64,000 bases of DNA from Prevotella sp. (GCA_016281815.1 JAEEJK010000017.1:18462-82461), one strand, 5' to 3'. Shown: positions 36,375 to 45,645, counted from the stretch's first letter. Notes: a model not told the origin generated them from the letters alone. A program made the numbers and translations.

Positions 36375-38009
36375 ATGAAAAAAATACTGTTTCTGACAAT
36401 GACTCTGTTTCTGGCAATGGCTGCCACGGCACAGGTGACCAACCTCCAAGGGATGGAGGATGTCAATAAAGTGAAGGACCTTACCCTCGACAGCCTCGAC
36501 AAAGTGAGGCAGGCGCGGGTTGCACCGGGCAGCAGCCGCAAGGGCAATAATCCCGTGCTCTTCCTCGTGGGCAACAGCACCATGCGCAACGGTACGTTGG
36601 GCAACGGCAACAACGGCCAATGGGGATGGGGATATTATGCTGAGGATTTTTTTGACAAGAACAAAATCACCGTCGAGAACCAGGCGCTCGGAGGAACGAG
36701 CAGCCGTACGTTCTACCGCATGCTGTGGCCTGACATCCGCAAGGCATTGCGCCCCGGCGACTGGGTCATCATCAGCATCGGACACAACGACAACGGTCCC
36801 TACGACACAGGACGGGCACGGGCCAGCATCCCGGGCATCGACAAGGATACGGTGCTGCATGTCAACGTGCAGGAGATACACCGCAACGATACCACCTACC
36901 GCGCAGAGGATGTATACAGTTACGGAGGTTACCTGCGTCGCTTCATCAACGAGACGCGTGCGGCTGGTGCCTTCCCCGTGCTGATGTCGCTCACACCGCG
37001 TAATGCCTGGGAGAACGGCCGTGTGGTGAGGAAGATTCACAGTGAGTGGTGCCAAAAAGTGGCTGAGGAGCAGCAGGTGCCTTACATCGATCTCAACGAC
37101 CGCTCTGCCACCTGCCTGGAGGGCTTCGGACCGGAGAAGATGAACTACTATTTCTTCGGCGACAAGATACACACCAGTAAGTTTGGTGCCATGCTCAACG
37201 CACGTTGTGCCGCAGAGGGCATCGCCGCCTGTGACCACCCGTGGATAGCCTATCTCAAGTCGTGTCTCATCAACGTGGAACTGCCAACAGTCAATGTGCA
37301 GCGCGAAGAGGGAAAGCCCGTGGTGTTCACCACCGGCGACAGCACCGTGAAGAATACCGATAAGGATAAGGATGGCATGTGGGGCTGGGGTGCCGTGGCG
37401 GAGGATATTTTCGACACGAAGAAAATCACTGTCGTCAATGCGGCCATGGCAGGACGTTCCTGCCGCACCTTCCTCAACGAGGGAAGGTGGGACAAGGTCT
37501 ACAACAGTCTGAAGCCTGGCGATTTTGTGCTCATACAGTTCGGCCACAACGACGTAGGGGCCATCGACAGCCTCAAGGAGCGGGCGGACATCAGGGGCAC
37601 GGCGGACAGTTGCCATGTCTACAAGTTGAAGTCCAATGGCAAGTATGAGGTGGTATATACTTTCGGTTGGTATCTGCGCAAGTTCATCAACGATGTGCGT
37701 GAGAAGGGGGCCACCCCCATCCTCGTGTCGCTCACCCCGAGAAACATCTGGCGTGACGGACACATCGAGCGCCGCAACGACAGTTATGGAAAATGGTACC
37801 GTGAGGTGGTGGAGCAGACGGGCGTGGAGTTCGTCGATGTCCACAACATCACCGCCGACAAGTATGACAAATTGGGTGAGAAGCGTGTGGCGGAGTACTT
37901 CAATCACGACCATACTCACTCCTCGCTCAAGGGAGCAAAGGCCAATGCCCAAAGTGTGCGCACAGGACTCAAGCAAATCAAATCTCCCTTGGCGAAATAT
38001 CTGAAATAA
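36375..38009 (+). CDS. two-domain rhamnogalacturonan-acetylesterase-like SGNH protein
   Basis: A 544-residue secreted protein: signal peptide (1-20), then two tandem SGNH domains resembling rhamnogalacturonan acetylesterases (CE12-like), about 58-290 and 312-540. Domain 1 has GNSTM with S68 and domain 2 has GDSTV with S323; the usual Asp before the serine is Asn in domain 1. Both keep IGHNDNG or FGHNDVG blocks and C-terminal Asp-x-x-His (GDKIHTS; NHDHTHS). It probably de-acetylates pectin-like glycans. No SD sequence is visible because a heptad array abuts the start. Confidence 0.85.
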   Translation: MKKILFLTMTLFLAMAATAQVTNLQGMEDVNKVKDLTLDSLDKVRQARVAPGSSRKGNNPVLFLVGNSTMRNGTLGNGNNGQWGWGYYAEDFFDKNKITVENQALGGTSSRTFYRMLWPDIRKALRPGDWVIISIGHNDNGPYDTGRARASIPGIDKDTVLHVNVQEIHRNDTTYRAEDVYSYGGYLRRFINETRAAGAFPVLMSLTPRNAWENGRVVRKIHSEWCQKVAEEQQVPYIDLNDRSATCLEGFGPEKMNYYFFGDKIHTSKFGAMLNARCAAEGIAACDHPWIAYLKSCLINVELPTVNVQREEGKPVVFTTGDSTVKNTDKDKDGMWGWGAVAEDIFDTKKITVVNAAMAGRSCRTFLNEGRWDKVYNSLKPGDFVLIQFGHNDVGAIDSLKERADIRGTADSCHVYKLKSNGKYEVVYTFGWYLRKFINDVREKGATPILVSLTPRNIWRDGHIERRNDSYGKWYREVVEQTGVEFVDVHNITADKYDKLGEKRVAEYFNHDHTHSSLKGAKANAQSVRTGLKQIKSPLAKYLK

Positions 38010-38058
38010 AATTGATCATTGAAACTTGAAAATAGTTTCTCCGCAGGGATATGCGTCT

Positions 38059-38112
38059 TCCTAGAAATTCCTAGAGATTCCTAGAATATCTAGATTTTCT
38101 AGGATCTCTAGA
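38059..38112. repeat. phased CTAG repeat / imperfect palindrome
   Basis: Six CTAG words start at 38061, 38071, 38081, 38090, 38099 and 38108, spaced 9-10 bases. The right half folds on the left (CTAGAGATTCCTAGAA against TTCTAGGATCTCTAG, one bulge). It lies 22 bases before the start at 38134. Confidence 0.75.
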
Positions 38113-38133
38113 AAAAACTACAAACTATAAATA

Positions 38134-40128
38134 ATGAATGACGACCTGAAAATCCTCTCCTTTTTTCTATGCCTGATAGTCGTGGCTCCTGCCATTGCCC
38201 AGGAGCAGCGGTCGTGGGAGGAACTGTGGTCGCAGTGGTCGACGGCGGAGGATATCGACAGCGAGGGATGGGAAGACACTTTTGAGATGCTCACCGACCT
38301 GGAGGAGTCACCTTTGGATATCAACACGGCCACCCGTGAGCAACTGGAGCAACTGCCTTTTCTCAGTTCGCAGCAGGTGGAGGACATACAGGAATATATC
38401 TACCGCTACGGCAGCATGAAGTCAACGGGGGAGTTGGCGATGATTCCTTCCATTGACTACACTACCCGGGTTTTGCTCAGCCATTTCATCGTCTGCGGAG
38501 AGAGGGCCACCACCAACCGGTTGGACTGGAGCAAGGCGCTCCGCTACGGACAACACGAACTGATGGCGACTGGCAGTATTCCCTTTTATGAGCGGCGGGG
38601 TGACAACGGGGCGTTTTTGGGCTATCCCTACCGCCATTCACTGCGCTATAAGTTCACCTACCGCGACCAACTCAAGGTGGGATTCCTGGGGGCGCAGGAT
38701 GCCGGTGAACCGTTTTTTGCCAACCGCAACGGAGCGGGTTACGATTTCTATTCTTTTTATGCTGAGGCCCATCGGTTGGGGTGTCTCAAGACATTGGTCG
38801 TAGGACGATACAGGGCGGCTTTCGGCATGGGACTTGTCATGGGCAACAGTTTCAGTGTGGGCAAACTTTCGGTGCTGTCCAGTCTCGGCAAACAGGCGTA
38901 TGGTCTGAAGGCGCATACCTCACGCAGTGCGGCCCGTTACCTGCAGGGGGCGGCAGCCACCGTGGAGGTGGCGAAAGGGGTGGAGGTCAGTGCATACGCC
39001 TCATGGCGCAAACTGGATGCCACGCTGAACGATGAGGGTGCCATCGCCACCATCCGCACTGACGGATACCATCGCACGTTGACAGAGATGGACAAGAAGA
39101 ACAACGCGTCGCAGACGGCGGCTGGGGCACATGTGGGATACCGGACCGGTGGTTTCCGCCTGGGTGCTACGGCGGCTTATACAGCGTATGACCGTTCGCT
39201 GCAACCTGACACGGCGCAACGCTACCGCCGTTACTATGCGTCGGGTAAGGATTTTTGGAATGTAGGGGTCGATTATGGTTATACGGGTCATCTGTTCACG
39301 GTGCATGGGGAGACGGCTACGGGCGGTTGTGGTGCTCTCGCCACCATCAACATGGTGAGTTTCACTCCCTCATCCGAACTCACCCTGACGGGACTGTATC
39401 GTTTCTATGGTATGAAATACCACGCGCAGCATGCGCAGAGCCTGAGTGAGGGGAGCCGCGTGCAGAATGAGAGCGGTGCCTACCTGGGTGTGCTGTGGCA
39501 GCCTGTCCGCTACCTGCGCCTGACCGCCTACAGCGATTATGCGTACTTTCCTGCGCCCACCTTTCAGGCACGGGTGGCCTCGCATGCATGGGACAATCTC
39601 CTGCAGGCGCAATACGACAAGGGCAAATGCTCACTGACAGCCCGTTACCGAATCAAAATGCGGGAGGAGGACAATGATGCCGGCGATGCCCTTGTCACGC
39701 ATACCACACATCGCGCTCGTCTCGGAGGGTCATACAAAAGCGGTGCATGGCGCCTGGGGGCACAGACCGACTGGGTATACAGCAAGATGGAGGAGAACAG
39801 CATGGGGTGGATGTTGACAGCCAGTGCGGGCTATTCCTATCGGTGGTTGCGCCTGACGGGGTCGGTGGGGTATTTTGATACGGATGATTATGACAGCCGT
39901 GTCTATGGGTATGAGCAGGGGGTACTTTATTCCTATGCTTTCCGGTCATACTCTGGAGAGGGCATTCATGGTTCCATCGCCGCCCGCGCCGATGTGGGAC
40001 CGCTGATGTTCATCGCCCATCTATCCTACACCCATTATTTTGACCGCGACCAAATCTCTTCCGGATGGCAACAGATCAACCGCTCGTCAAAAACTGACCT
40101 GGAACTGCAAGTGAGGTGGCGGTTCTGA
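38134..40128 (+). CDS. helix-hairpin-helix outer-membrane barrel protein
   Basis: A 664-residue protein: signal peptide (to about AQ at 22-23), a ComEA-like helix-hairpin-helix region (about 54-110; SPLDINTATREQLEQLPFL), then many alternating beta strands ending in a terminal aromatic (QVRWRF), as in outer-membrane barrels. This build is known as a conserved Bacteroidota family of unknown function. The HhH is on the periplasmic side, so DNA binding cannot be assumed. Confidence 0.8.
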   Translation: MNDDLKILSFFLCLIVVAPAIAQEQRSWEELWSQWSTAEDIDSEGWEDTFEMLTDLEESPLDINTATREQLEQLPFLSSQQVEDIQEYIYRYGSMKSTGELAMIPSIDYTTRVLLSHFIVCGERATTNRLDWSKALRYGQHELMATGSIPFYERRGDNGAFLGYPYRHSLRYKFTYRDQLKVGFLGAQDAGEPFFANRNGAGYDFYSFYAEAHRLGCLKTLVVGRYRAAFGMGLVMGNSFSVGKLSVLSSLGKQAYGLKAHTSRSAARYLQGAAATVEVAKGVEVSAYASWRKLDATLNDEGAIATIRTDGYHRTLTEMDKKNNASQTAAGAHVGYRTGGFRLGATAAYTAYDRSLQPDTAQRYRRYYASGKDFWNVGVDYGYTGHLFTVHGETATGGCGALATINMVSFTPSSELTLTGLYRFYGMKYHAQHAQSLSEGSRVQNESGAYLGVLWQPVRYLRLTAYSDYAYFPAPTFQARVASHAWDNLLQAQYDKGKCSLTARYRIKMREEDNDAGDALVTHTTHRARLGGSYKSGAWRLGAQTDWVYSKMEENSMGWMLTASAGYSYRWLRLTGSVGYFDTDDYDSRVYGYEQGVLYSYAFRSYSGEGIHGSIAARADVGPLMFIAHLSYTHYFDRDQISSGWQQINRSSKTDLELQVRWRF

Positions 40129-40252
40129 TATCAGAACGGCATTTTCGTCACATACACGTTTACAGGACTCCGGTGTGCCGACTGCTCTAGTTCCCTCGGC
40201 TCTCAATTCAGTATCATGCAGAGTTATGCTGACGATTTCATAGGCTGGTATC

Positions 40253-40361
40253 ATGTTCACCAAATGGTGTTACACCATTTGGTGAACATATAATAGTATT
40301 CTTTATTTCATTTATTTTGAGGTATTTGGTTAAATGTTATTAATGTTCACTACTTGGTGAA
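40253..40361. promoter_or_regulatory. 37-bp perfect palindrome and second TTCAC/GTGAA dyad
   Basis: An 18-base arm (40253-40270; core TTCACCAAATGGTG) is repeated inverted at 40272-40289 with a single base between. A further dyad, TTCAC-tacttg-GTGAA, is at 40346-40361, just before the -33 box of the AAA ATPase gene. The 299-base gap 40129-40427 holds no gene. Confidence 0.7.
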
Positions 40362-40368
40362 TAATATA

Positions 40369-40400
40369 TTTGTCTACATTTGTTTTTTTTAATATATTTG
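40369..40400 (+). promoter_or_regulatory. promoter of the AAA ATPase gene
   Basis: TTTG (40369-40372), a 20-base spacer and TATATTTG (40393-40400). A second TATATTTG lies at 40365-40372. The dyad at 40346-40361 touches the -33 element, which suggests repression or activation. Confidence 0.65.
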
Positions 40401-40427
40401 TAGGCAAAATAGAACTATTTATCATCT

Positions 40428-41552
40428 ATGAGCAAACCATTCATCTATGGAATGTCAGTAGAGGGTGAGCACTTTACTGACCGAGAGTTTGAGACAAAGC
40501 GCCTTCTGTTGAATTTTGAGAGCGGTGTCAATTCCATCCTCATTTCTCCACGTCGGATGGGCAAAACATCTTTGGTGAAGAAAGTCAAGAGTCTCGCTGA
40601 AAATGAGACCTTAAAAGTGGTGTATATGGACATTTACAAATGTCGGACGGCCTTTGAATTTTACGAGAAATATGCATCAGCCGTTATTCAGTCAACCGCA
40701 ACAAAGGTGGAGCGAATGATTGAAAACGCTAAGGAGTTCCTGCTTGGGGTGGTTCCTAAAATTGTATATAGTCCTGAGCCCGCCTCTGAAATCTCCTTGT
40801 CTTTAGGATTAAATCCTCATTCAAATGACCCCGAGGAGATACTCAACTTACCAGAAAAGATTGCCCGCAAGCGAGGCATACAGATAGTGGTTTGCATCGA
40901 TGAGTTCCAGCAAATAGGAGAAATGCCAGACTCCATGACTCTGCAGAAGACTATCCGCAGCGTTTGGCAGCATCATCAACAGACATCTTATTGTCTTTTT
41001 GGCAGCAAGCAACATTTGATGAGCCACCTTTTCTATAGCCGCAAGATGCCGTTCTATCAATTTGGTGATATGTTTTTCCTTAGTAAGATACCCACAGAAA
41101 AATGGGTTCCTTTCATAAGAGATCGATTCCGAACAGCAGACAAGACAATTTCTGAGGAGGTAGCCAAGAGAATCTGCACCACAGCGGACAATTATTCGGC
41201 CTACGTACAGCAGTTGGCATGGAATGTTCTGACAATGACTGAAAAGGAAGCAACAGAACAAACGTTTCATGAGGGGTTGGACGCAACGCTCGCGCAGGTA
41301 TCACCTCTCTATGTGGAGCAGACCGCCAACTTGACATCTTATCAACTCAATCTTTTGCGCGCAATATGTTACGGATATCACAGTGATTTCGGCAAGCGTG
41401 AAGTCGCAAGTCAATTCAATATGGGTTCCCGGTCCAATTTCCCCAAACTAAAGAAAACACTCATAGAGCGTGAGTTCCTTGAAGAGAGGGAGGATGGATT
41501 GTTTATATCTGATCCCCTTTTTGCTGTATGGTTTGAAAAAAACATGATGTAG
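40428..41552 (+). CDS. AAA ATPase with C-terminal winged helix (archaeal-type ATPase family)
   Basis: A 374-residue P-loop NTPase: Walker A RRMGKTSL (K46), Walker B VVCIDEF (D158, E159), and a C-terminal winged-helix-like segment ending ISDPLFAVWFEKNM. It resembles the archaeal-type ATPase family (PF01637-like) that is expanded in gut Bacteroidales and often found alone. The biological role of that family is not settled. Its base composition looks more AT-rich than its neighbours, and it sits between the two inverted 71-bp repeats, so it may be a moved cassette. Confidence 0.8.
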   Translation: MSKPFIYGMSVEGEHFTDREFETKRLLLNFESGVNSILISPRRMGKTSLVKKVKSLAENETLKVVYMDIYKCRTAFEFYEKYASAVIQSTATKVERMIENAKEFLLGVVPKIVYSPEPASEISLSLGLNPHSNDPEEILNLPEKIARKRGIQIVVCIDEFQQIGEMPDSMTLQKTIRSVWQHHQQTSYCLFGSKQHLMSHLFYSRKMPFYQFGDMFFLSKIPTEKWVPFIRDRFRTADKTISEEVAKRICTTADNYSAYVQQLAWNVLTMTEKEATEQTFHEGLDATLAQVSPLYVEQTANLTSYQLNLLRAICYGYHSDFGKREVASQFNMGSRSNFPKLKKTLIEREFLEEREDGLFISDPLFAVWFEKNMM

Positions 41553-41567
41553 TGTTCAGATATCCAA

Positions 41568-43247
41568 CTATGACGGCAGTCCGATCTGCCTTACCCGAGC
41601 CTCGAAGGTATCACGGTCGGTGGCGGCGCTGCTCTTCAGGCGGGCACGGTAGTTGTAGATTGTGTTGACGCTGTAGTTGAGGAACTCTGCGATTTTTGAA
41701 CTGTCGTCGATGCCGAGGCGGATGAGGGCGAGGATGCGAAGGCCCGTGTTCATCCGTTTGTTTTTCTCCAGTTCCATCTGCTCCTCGGGTTTGAGCAGTT
41801 TGTTTACCTCAGTGACGAAATCGGGGAAGAGATGCAGGAAGGCGGCATCGAAACTCTCGTAGAGTTGCTCCAGTTGCTGCGTCTTGGAGTCCTGTCCCCG
41901 TGTGGTGTCGTAGAGTGCCTCGTATTCATGGTTCTTGATCATTTTGTTGACCCGCTTGCGGAACTGGTCCATCTTGTCGATATAGAGGGAGCAGAGGCGC
42001 ATGAAACGTCCCACATACTCCTCTTTTACTTTGTTGGATTCTGCCAGTTGGGCATTGAGGGCATGCAACTGCACGTTGACATCCTCCAATGCCTGGTTTT
42101 TCTCCGACAATTGGGTGTTGGCGGATGCCAGCAGGTCATTGCTTTTCCTGAGGTTGTGCTGTGCCGCAGCGAGGCGTTTTCGCTGTCGGTTGACATAGAG
42201 GAGCGTCGCCATCAGCAGGAGGGCGAGGATGCTGATGCCTGCTATGGTGTGCGTGAGTCGGTTGCGGTTGCGCTCGCTCCGCTTTTTGTAGTCGTTGGCG
42301 ATGGTGGAGAGGAGGGGGGCAATCTGTGAGTTGCGCTGCCGCGACCCATAGCGGTTGGTGCAGTCGCTGGTAAAACTGATGTAGCGGTACGACCGGTCGA
42401 TGTCGCCCTGGAGCATCAGTTGGTTGGCCATCTCCCACAGCGACCCTTGGTCCATGGTGGCATTGCGCACATCGGCCAAGGCAGACTCTGAGAGCCAGTA
42501 CATCATCTCGGTGGTGTCTTTCTGCGACATGTATTCCAGGTAGCGGTAGAGGGCGACGAGGGCATAGCGGTGACTGCCCCGTTTCACCTGTTTGAGCCAT
42601 TGGTCGTTGATGGCCATCGACTCCTGCAGGTTGCCCTCATTGCGGGCTACCATCTCGCGCCGCAGCAGTGCATCGTCGGAATTGGCTGGCAACGTGGCGA
42701 GCATCAGTTGCTCATAGTGCTGCGCTTTTTCCTGATAGTGCTGTCGCATGTCTTCGACACGGGTGTAGTAGGCGAGTTCATTGTACACATGGCAGTTGGC
42801 CTCGTAGTATTTTCCCAGTGCCTCAGGGTCGAGTAGGGTAGGGTTGACTTGACTGAGGATGGCGAGAGACTCATCATACATGCCTGTGTTGGAACAACTT
42901 CGTGCGAGCAGGGCACGGCATCTGCCCGCATCGGATGGTCGGTTGAGTCTCTCAGCCAGGGTGATGCACTCGGTGAGATAGTGGATGGCGGAGTCGTTGA
43001 CAAAGGCGTGGTATTGCTCATAGAGCCTGTATGCGAGGCGGTAGCGCGCGCTGTCGGTGGTGGCCGTCTGCCATTGTTCGCGCAGGTTGTCTGCCTCTTG
43101 CTCACGGGCTTCGACATACTGTGGGAAGCGGACTATCTCCTCATCGAGGCATCGGTAGATGGAGTCGAGGTTGTGTTGAGCCAATGCCCGTCCCCCTAAG
43201 AGGACGAGCACGGCAAACACAAAACAATTTTTTAGTTCATACTTCAT
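41568..43247 (-). CDS. DUF6377-type TPR / membrane / HTH regulator of the glucan locus
   Basis: A 559-residue protein: signal peptide (to AQ, 23-24), TPR-like helical repeats (about 30-320), one membrane span (about 332-352), and a coiled coil (352-412). A C-terminal LuxR-like HTH follows (about 495-555; SSKIAEFLNYSVNTIYNYRARLK). It follows the GH3 gene on the same strand and probably regulates the susC-susD-GH16-GH3 locus from the membrane, in the place usually held by a hybrid two-component system. Starts MKYELKN, encoded by ATGAAGT heptads. Confidence 0.82.
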   Translation of the reverse strand: MKYELKNCFVFAVLVLLGGRALAQHNLDSIYRCLDEEIVRFPQYVEAREQEADNLREQWQTATTDSARYRLAYRLYEQYHAFVNDSAIHYLTECITLAERLNRPSDAGRCRALLARSCSNTGMYDESLAILSQVNPTLLDPEALGKYYEANCHVYNELAYYTRVEDMRQHYQEKAQHYEQLMLATLPANSDDALLRREMVARNEGNLQESMAINDQWLKQVKRGSHRYALVALYRYLEYMSQKDTTEMMYWLSESALADVRNATMDQGSLWEMANQLMLQGDIDRSYRYISFTSDCTNRYGSRQRNSQIAPLLSTIANDYKKRSERNRNRLTHTIAGISILALLLMATLLYVNRQRKRLAAAQHNLRKSNDLLASANTQLSEKNQALEDVNVQLHALNAQLAESNKVKEEYVGRFMRLCSLYIDKMDQFRKRVNKMIKNHEYEALYDTTRGQDSKTQQLEQLYESFDAAFLHLFPDFVTEVNKLLKPEEQMELEKNKRMNTGLRILALIRLGIDDSSKIAEFLNYSVNTIYNYRARLKSSAATDRDTFEARVRQIGLPS

Positions 43248-43258
43248 ACTTCATAGTT
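43232..43258 (-). repeat. ATGAAGT heptads at the regulator start
   Basis: On the minus strand three ATGAAGT/ATGAACT units put ATGs 7 bases apart in three frames. The middle one opens the regulator. The first gives five codons and stops. The third stops after two codons. Confidence 0.8.
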
Positions 43259-43296
43259 TTGACGAGTCCGACTTTTATCCGAGGCATCGGGGTTCA

Positions 43297-43367
43297 GGAG
43301 TTTAGATATATGGTTTGCGTGTCGTGACGGACGCGATACATCGCGTCCCTACATGAGCACCACCATT
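43297..43367 (-). repeat. 71-bp hairpin-bearing repeat, copy 2 (inverted)
   Basis: Reverse complement of 36232-36302, 69/71 identical, including the GGACGCGAT/ATCGCGTCC hairpin and the terminal TAAACTCC. It lies in the 157-base gap between the GH3 gene and the regulator. Confidence 0.8.
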
Positions 43368-43379
43368 TTTGCAGTGAAA

Positions 43380-43418
43380 TTCTTCACTCTTCACTCTTCA
43401 CTCTTCACCCTTCACCCT
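43380..43418 (-). repeat. TTCACTC / TTCACCC heptad array at the GH3 3' end
   Basis: Five tandem 7-mers. The last codons of the GH3 gene (Gly-Glu-Gly-stop) are read from GGGTGAA units of this array. Confidence 0.8.
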
Positions 43419-45642
43419 TGATTACCTCAAACTTCCATTTGCTGGTGAGGTGGTCGGAGGCATTGCCCACAAGGGCTTCGAAAGCACCGGGCTCCACCAC
43501 CCACTCATGGCTGCGGTCGTCGTAATAATTGAGGGCATCGCGACCGATGGTGATGCTCACGTCGCGTGTCTCACCGGGTTGGAGCCACACCTTGGAAAAA
43601 CCTTTGAGTTCCTTGCGCGGTCTGGGCAGCGATGACTTCAGGTCGCTGATGTAGAGTTGCACTACTTCGGCACCGGCGCAGTTGCCGGTATTGGTGACGG
43701 CGACGGTGAAGGTGATGCTGTCGTCTGCAGTCATCTTCTTGCGGTCGGCAGAGACTTTCCCCATGTTGAATGTGGTGTAACTCAGGCCATGACCGAAGGC
43801 GAACAGGGGTTTGACCTTGTAGTAGTCAGCACCGCGGTAACCCATGAAGAGTCCCTCCTTGTATTCTTCGTCGATGATATCGTGCTGCTCGCGCCAGATG
43901 CCGGGGAAGGCGTTGAGGCGGTGGGCAGGCACATCGTTGAGTTGGGCAAACCAAGTGAAGGGGAGTTTGCCGGAGGGATTGGCCTTGCCGGTGAGGACAT
44001 CGGCGAGGGCGTTGCCTGCCTCCGAACCGATGAACCAACCCTGGACGATGGCGGCCACGCGGTCTTTCCACGGCATGGCGACGGCATTGCCGGAGATATT
44101 GACAAAGATGAGGTTGGGATTGACCTCGGCGAGGCGTTCCATCAACTTGTCCTGTCCGTAGGGCAGTCCGTATTCCTTGCGGTCGTGGCCCTCACAGTCT
44201 TGGAAATCGCTCTTGTTGAGTCCGCCGAACACCACCACATAGTCTGCTCCGCGGGCCTTGGCGACAGCCTCTTCGAGGAGTGCCTCAGCCGACCGTTTCT
44301 CTGCGATGCTGCGGCCCACGTTGACGCCGTTGTAACTCTGTACGGTGTCTCCTACATAACCGCGGGCATAGTCGCAGGTGATACCGGCGGCCTCACAGCA
44401 TTGCTGCAGGGCGTCAAGGGGAAGGATCTCGTGCTGCACCTTGAGTGATGAACTGCCGCCGCCCACGGTCATCATCTTGATGGCGTTCTCGCCGATGACG
44501 AGGATGCGGCGCTTGCCGTCCAACCGCATGGGGAGCACGTTGTTCTTGTTCTGCAGCAAGACGATGCCTTCTTGGGCTATCTTCCGGGCTGCCTCATAGT
44601 GACTCTCTGAGCAGAGGAATCCATGTCCGAGGTCCTTACGCATATTGGTGCGGAAGAAGAGGCGCAGCACGCGGCGCACCTTGTCGTTGAGTTCCTTCTC
44701 GGTGTATTTGCCCTCGCGGATGCCTTTCTTGTAGACATCTGCCATGTAATAGAGGTCATAGGCATTGGTCTTGCCCATCGTCAGTCCGTCGGTCCAGGTG
44801 CCGAACTCCAGGTCGAGGCCGTTTTTCACCGCTTCGTCGGTGTCATGGCAACCGCCCCAGTCGGAGACGACCACGCCGTCGAAGGCCCAGTCGCGCTTGA
44901 GGATTTGGTTGAGCATGATGTCGTTGTGGCAGTTGTGCTGTCCTTTGTAGAGGTTGTATGCGCCCATGATGCCCCAGGTTTTGCCTTCGGTGACGGCGGC
45001 CTTGAAGGCGGGCAGATAAATCTCATGAAGGGCGCGGTCGCTGACGATGACGTTCACCTGATGGCGGTATTCCTCATCGTTGTTGAGCGCGTAGTGCTTC
45101 ACACAGGCGGCGACACCGTTGGACTGCAGTCCCTGGATATAGGGCACCACCATGCGGCTGGCGAGATAGGGATCCTCGCCCATGTACTCGAAGTTGCGTC
45201 CGCCCAGCGGGGTGCGGTTGATGTTGACACCGGGACCGAGAATCATGTTCTTGCCGCGGTAGAGGGCTTCCTCGCCGAGGCTGACACCATAGAGACGCGC
45301 CATCTGGGGGTTGAAAGAGGCGGCCAGACAGGTGAGGGCGGGGAAGGCCACACACGAGTCATTGGTCTGACCAGCCTGCTCCCACTCGTCCCACAGTACG
45401 TCGGGGCGCACGCCATGCGGACCGTCATCAGTCCAGAATTCGGGGATGCCGAGCCGCGGGACACCGGCGGAGGAGAACTTGCTCTGTGCGTGGATGACGG
45501 CGATTTTCTCGTTGAGCGTCATGCGCGAGAGGGCATCCTCCACTCGCTGCTCGATGGGCAGGTTGGCATTCAGGTAGGCCGGCTGCTGGGCAGATGCGCC
45601 CAGCGCGGCCGTCATGATAAGGATGGTGAGAAGTTTTCTCAT
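43405..45642 (-). CDS. GH3 beta-glucosidase
   Basis: A 745-residue glycoside hydrolase family 3 enzyme: signal peptide (1-19, ending SAQ), (beta/alpha)8 domain with nucleophile D261 in VVVSDWGG, (alpha/beta)6 sandwich, and C-terminal fibronectin-III-like domain (from about 650). In this locus it probably releases glucose from beta-1,3-gluco-oligosaccharides in the periplasm. It begins 3 bases after the GH16 stop codon, so it is in the same operon. Confidence 0.93.
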   Translation of the reverse strand: MRKLLTILIMTAALGASAQQPAYLNANLPIEQRVEDALSRMTLNEKIAVIHAQSKFSSAGVPRLGIPEFWTDDGPHGVRPDVLWDEWEQAGQTNDSCVAFPALTCLAASFNPQMARLYGVSLGEEALYRGKNMILGPGVNINRTPLGGRNFEYMGEDPYLASRMVVPYIQGLQSNGVAACVKHYALNNDEEYRHQVNVIVSDRALHEIYLPAFKAAVTEGKTWGIMGAYNLYKGQHNCHNDIMLNQILKRDWAFDGVVVSDWGGCHDTDEAVKNGLDLEFGTWTDGLTMGKTNAYDLYYMADVYKKGIREGKYTEKELNDKVRRVLRLFFRTNMRKDLGHGFLCSESHYEAARKIAQEGIVLLQNKNNVLPMRLDGKRRILVIGENAIKMMTVGGGSSSLKVQHEILPLDALQQCCEAAGITCDYARGYVGDTVQSYNGVNVGRSIAEKRSAEALLEEAVAKARGADYVVVFGGLNKSDFQDCEGHDRKEYGLPYGQDKLMERLAEVNPNLIFVNISGNAVAMPWKDRVAAIVQGWFIGSEAGNALADVLTGKANPSGKLPFTWFAQLNDVPAHRLNAFPGIWREQHDIIDEEYKEGLFMGYRGADYYKVKPLFAFGHGLSYTTFNMGKVSADRKKMTADDSITFTVAVTNTGNCAGAEVVQLYISDLKSSLPRPRKELKGFSKVWLQPGETRDVSITIGRDALNYYDDRSHEWVVEPGAFEALVGNASDHLTSKWKFEVIKGEG

Positions 45643-45645
45643 GGG

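Noticed and set aside
36354..37976. A 540-codon minus-strand frame opposite the two-domain esterase
   Set aside because: His/Val/Leu-rich low-information product. The plus strand has a signal peptide and SGNH motifs.
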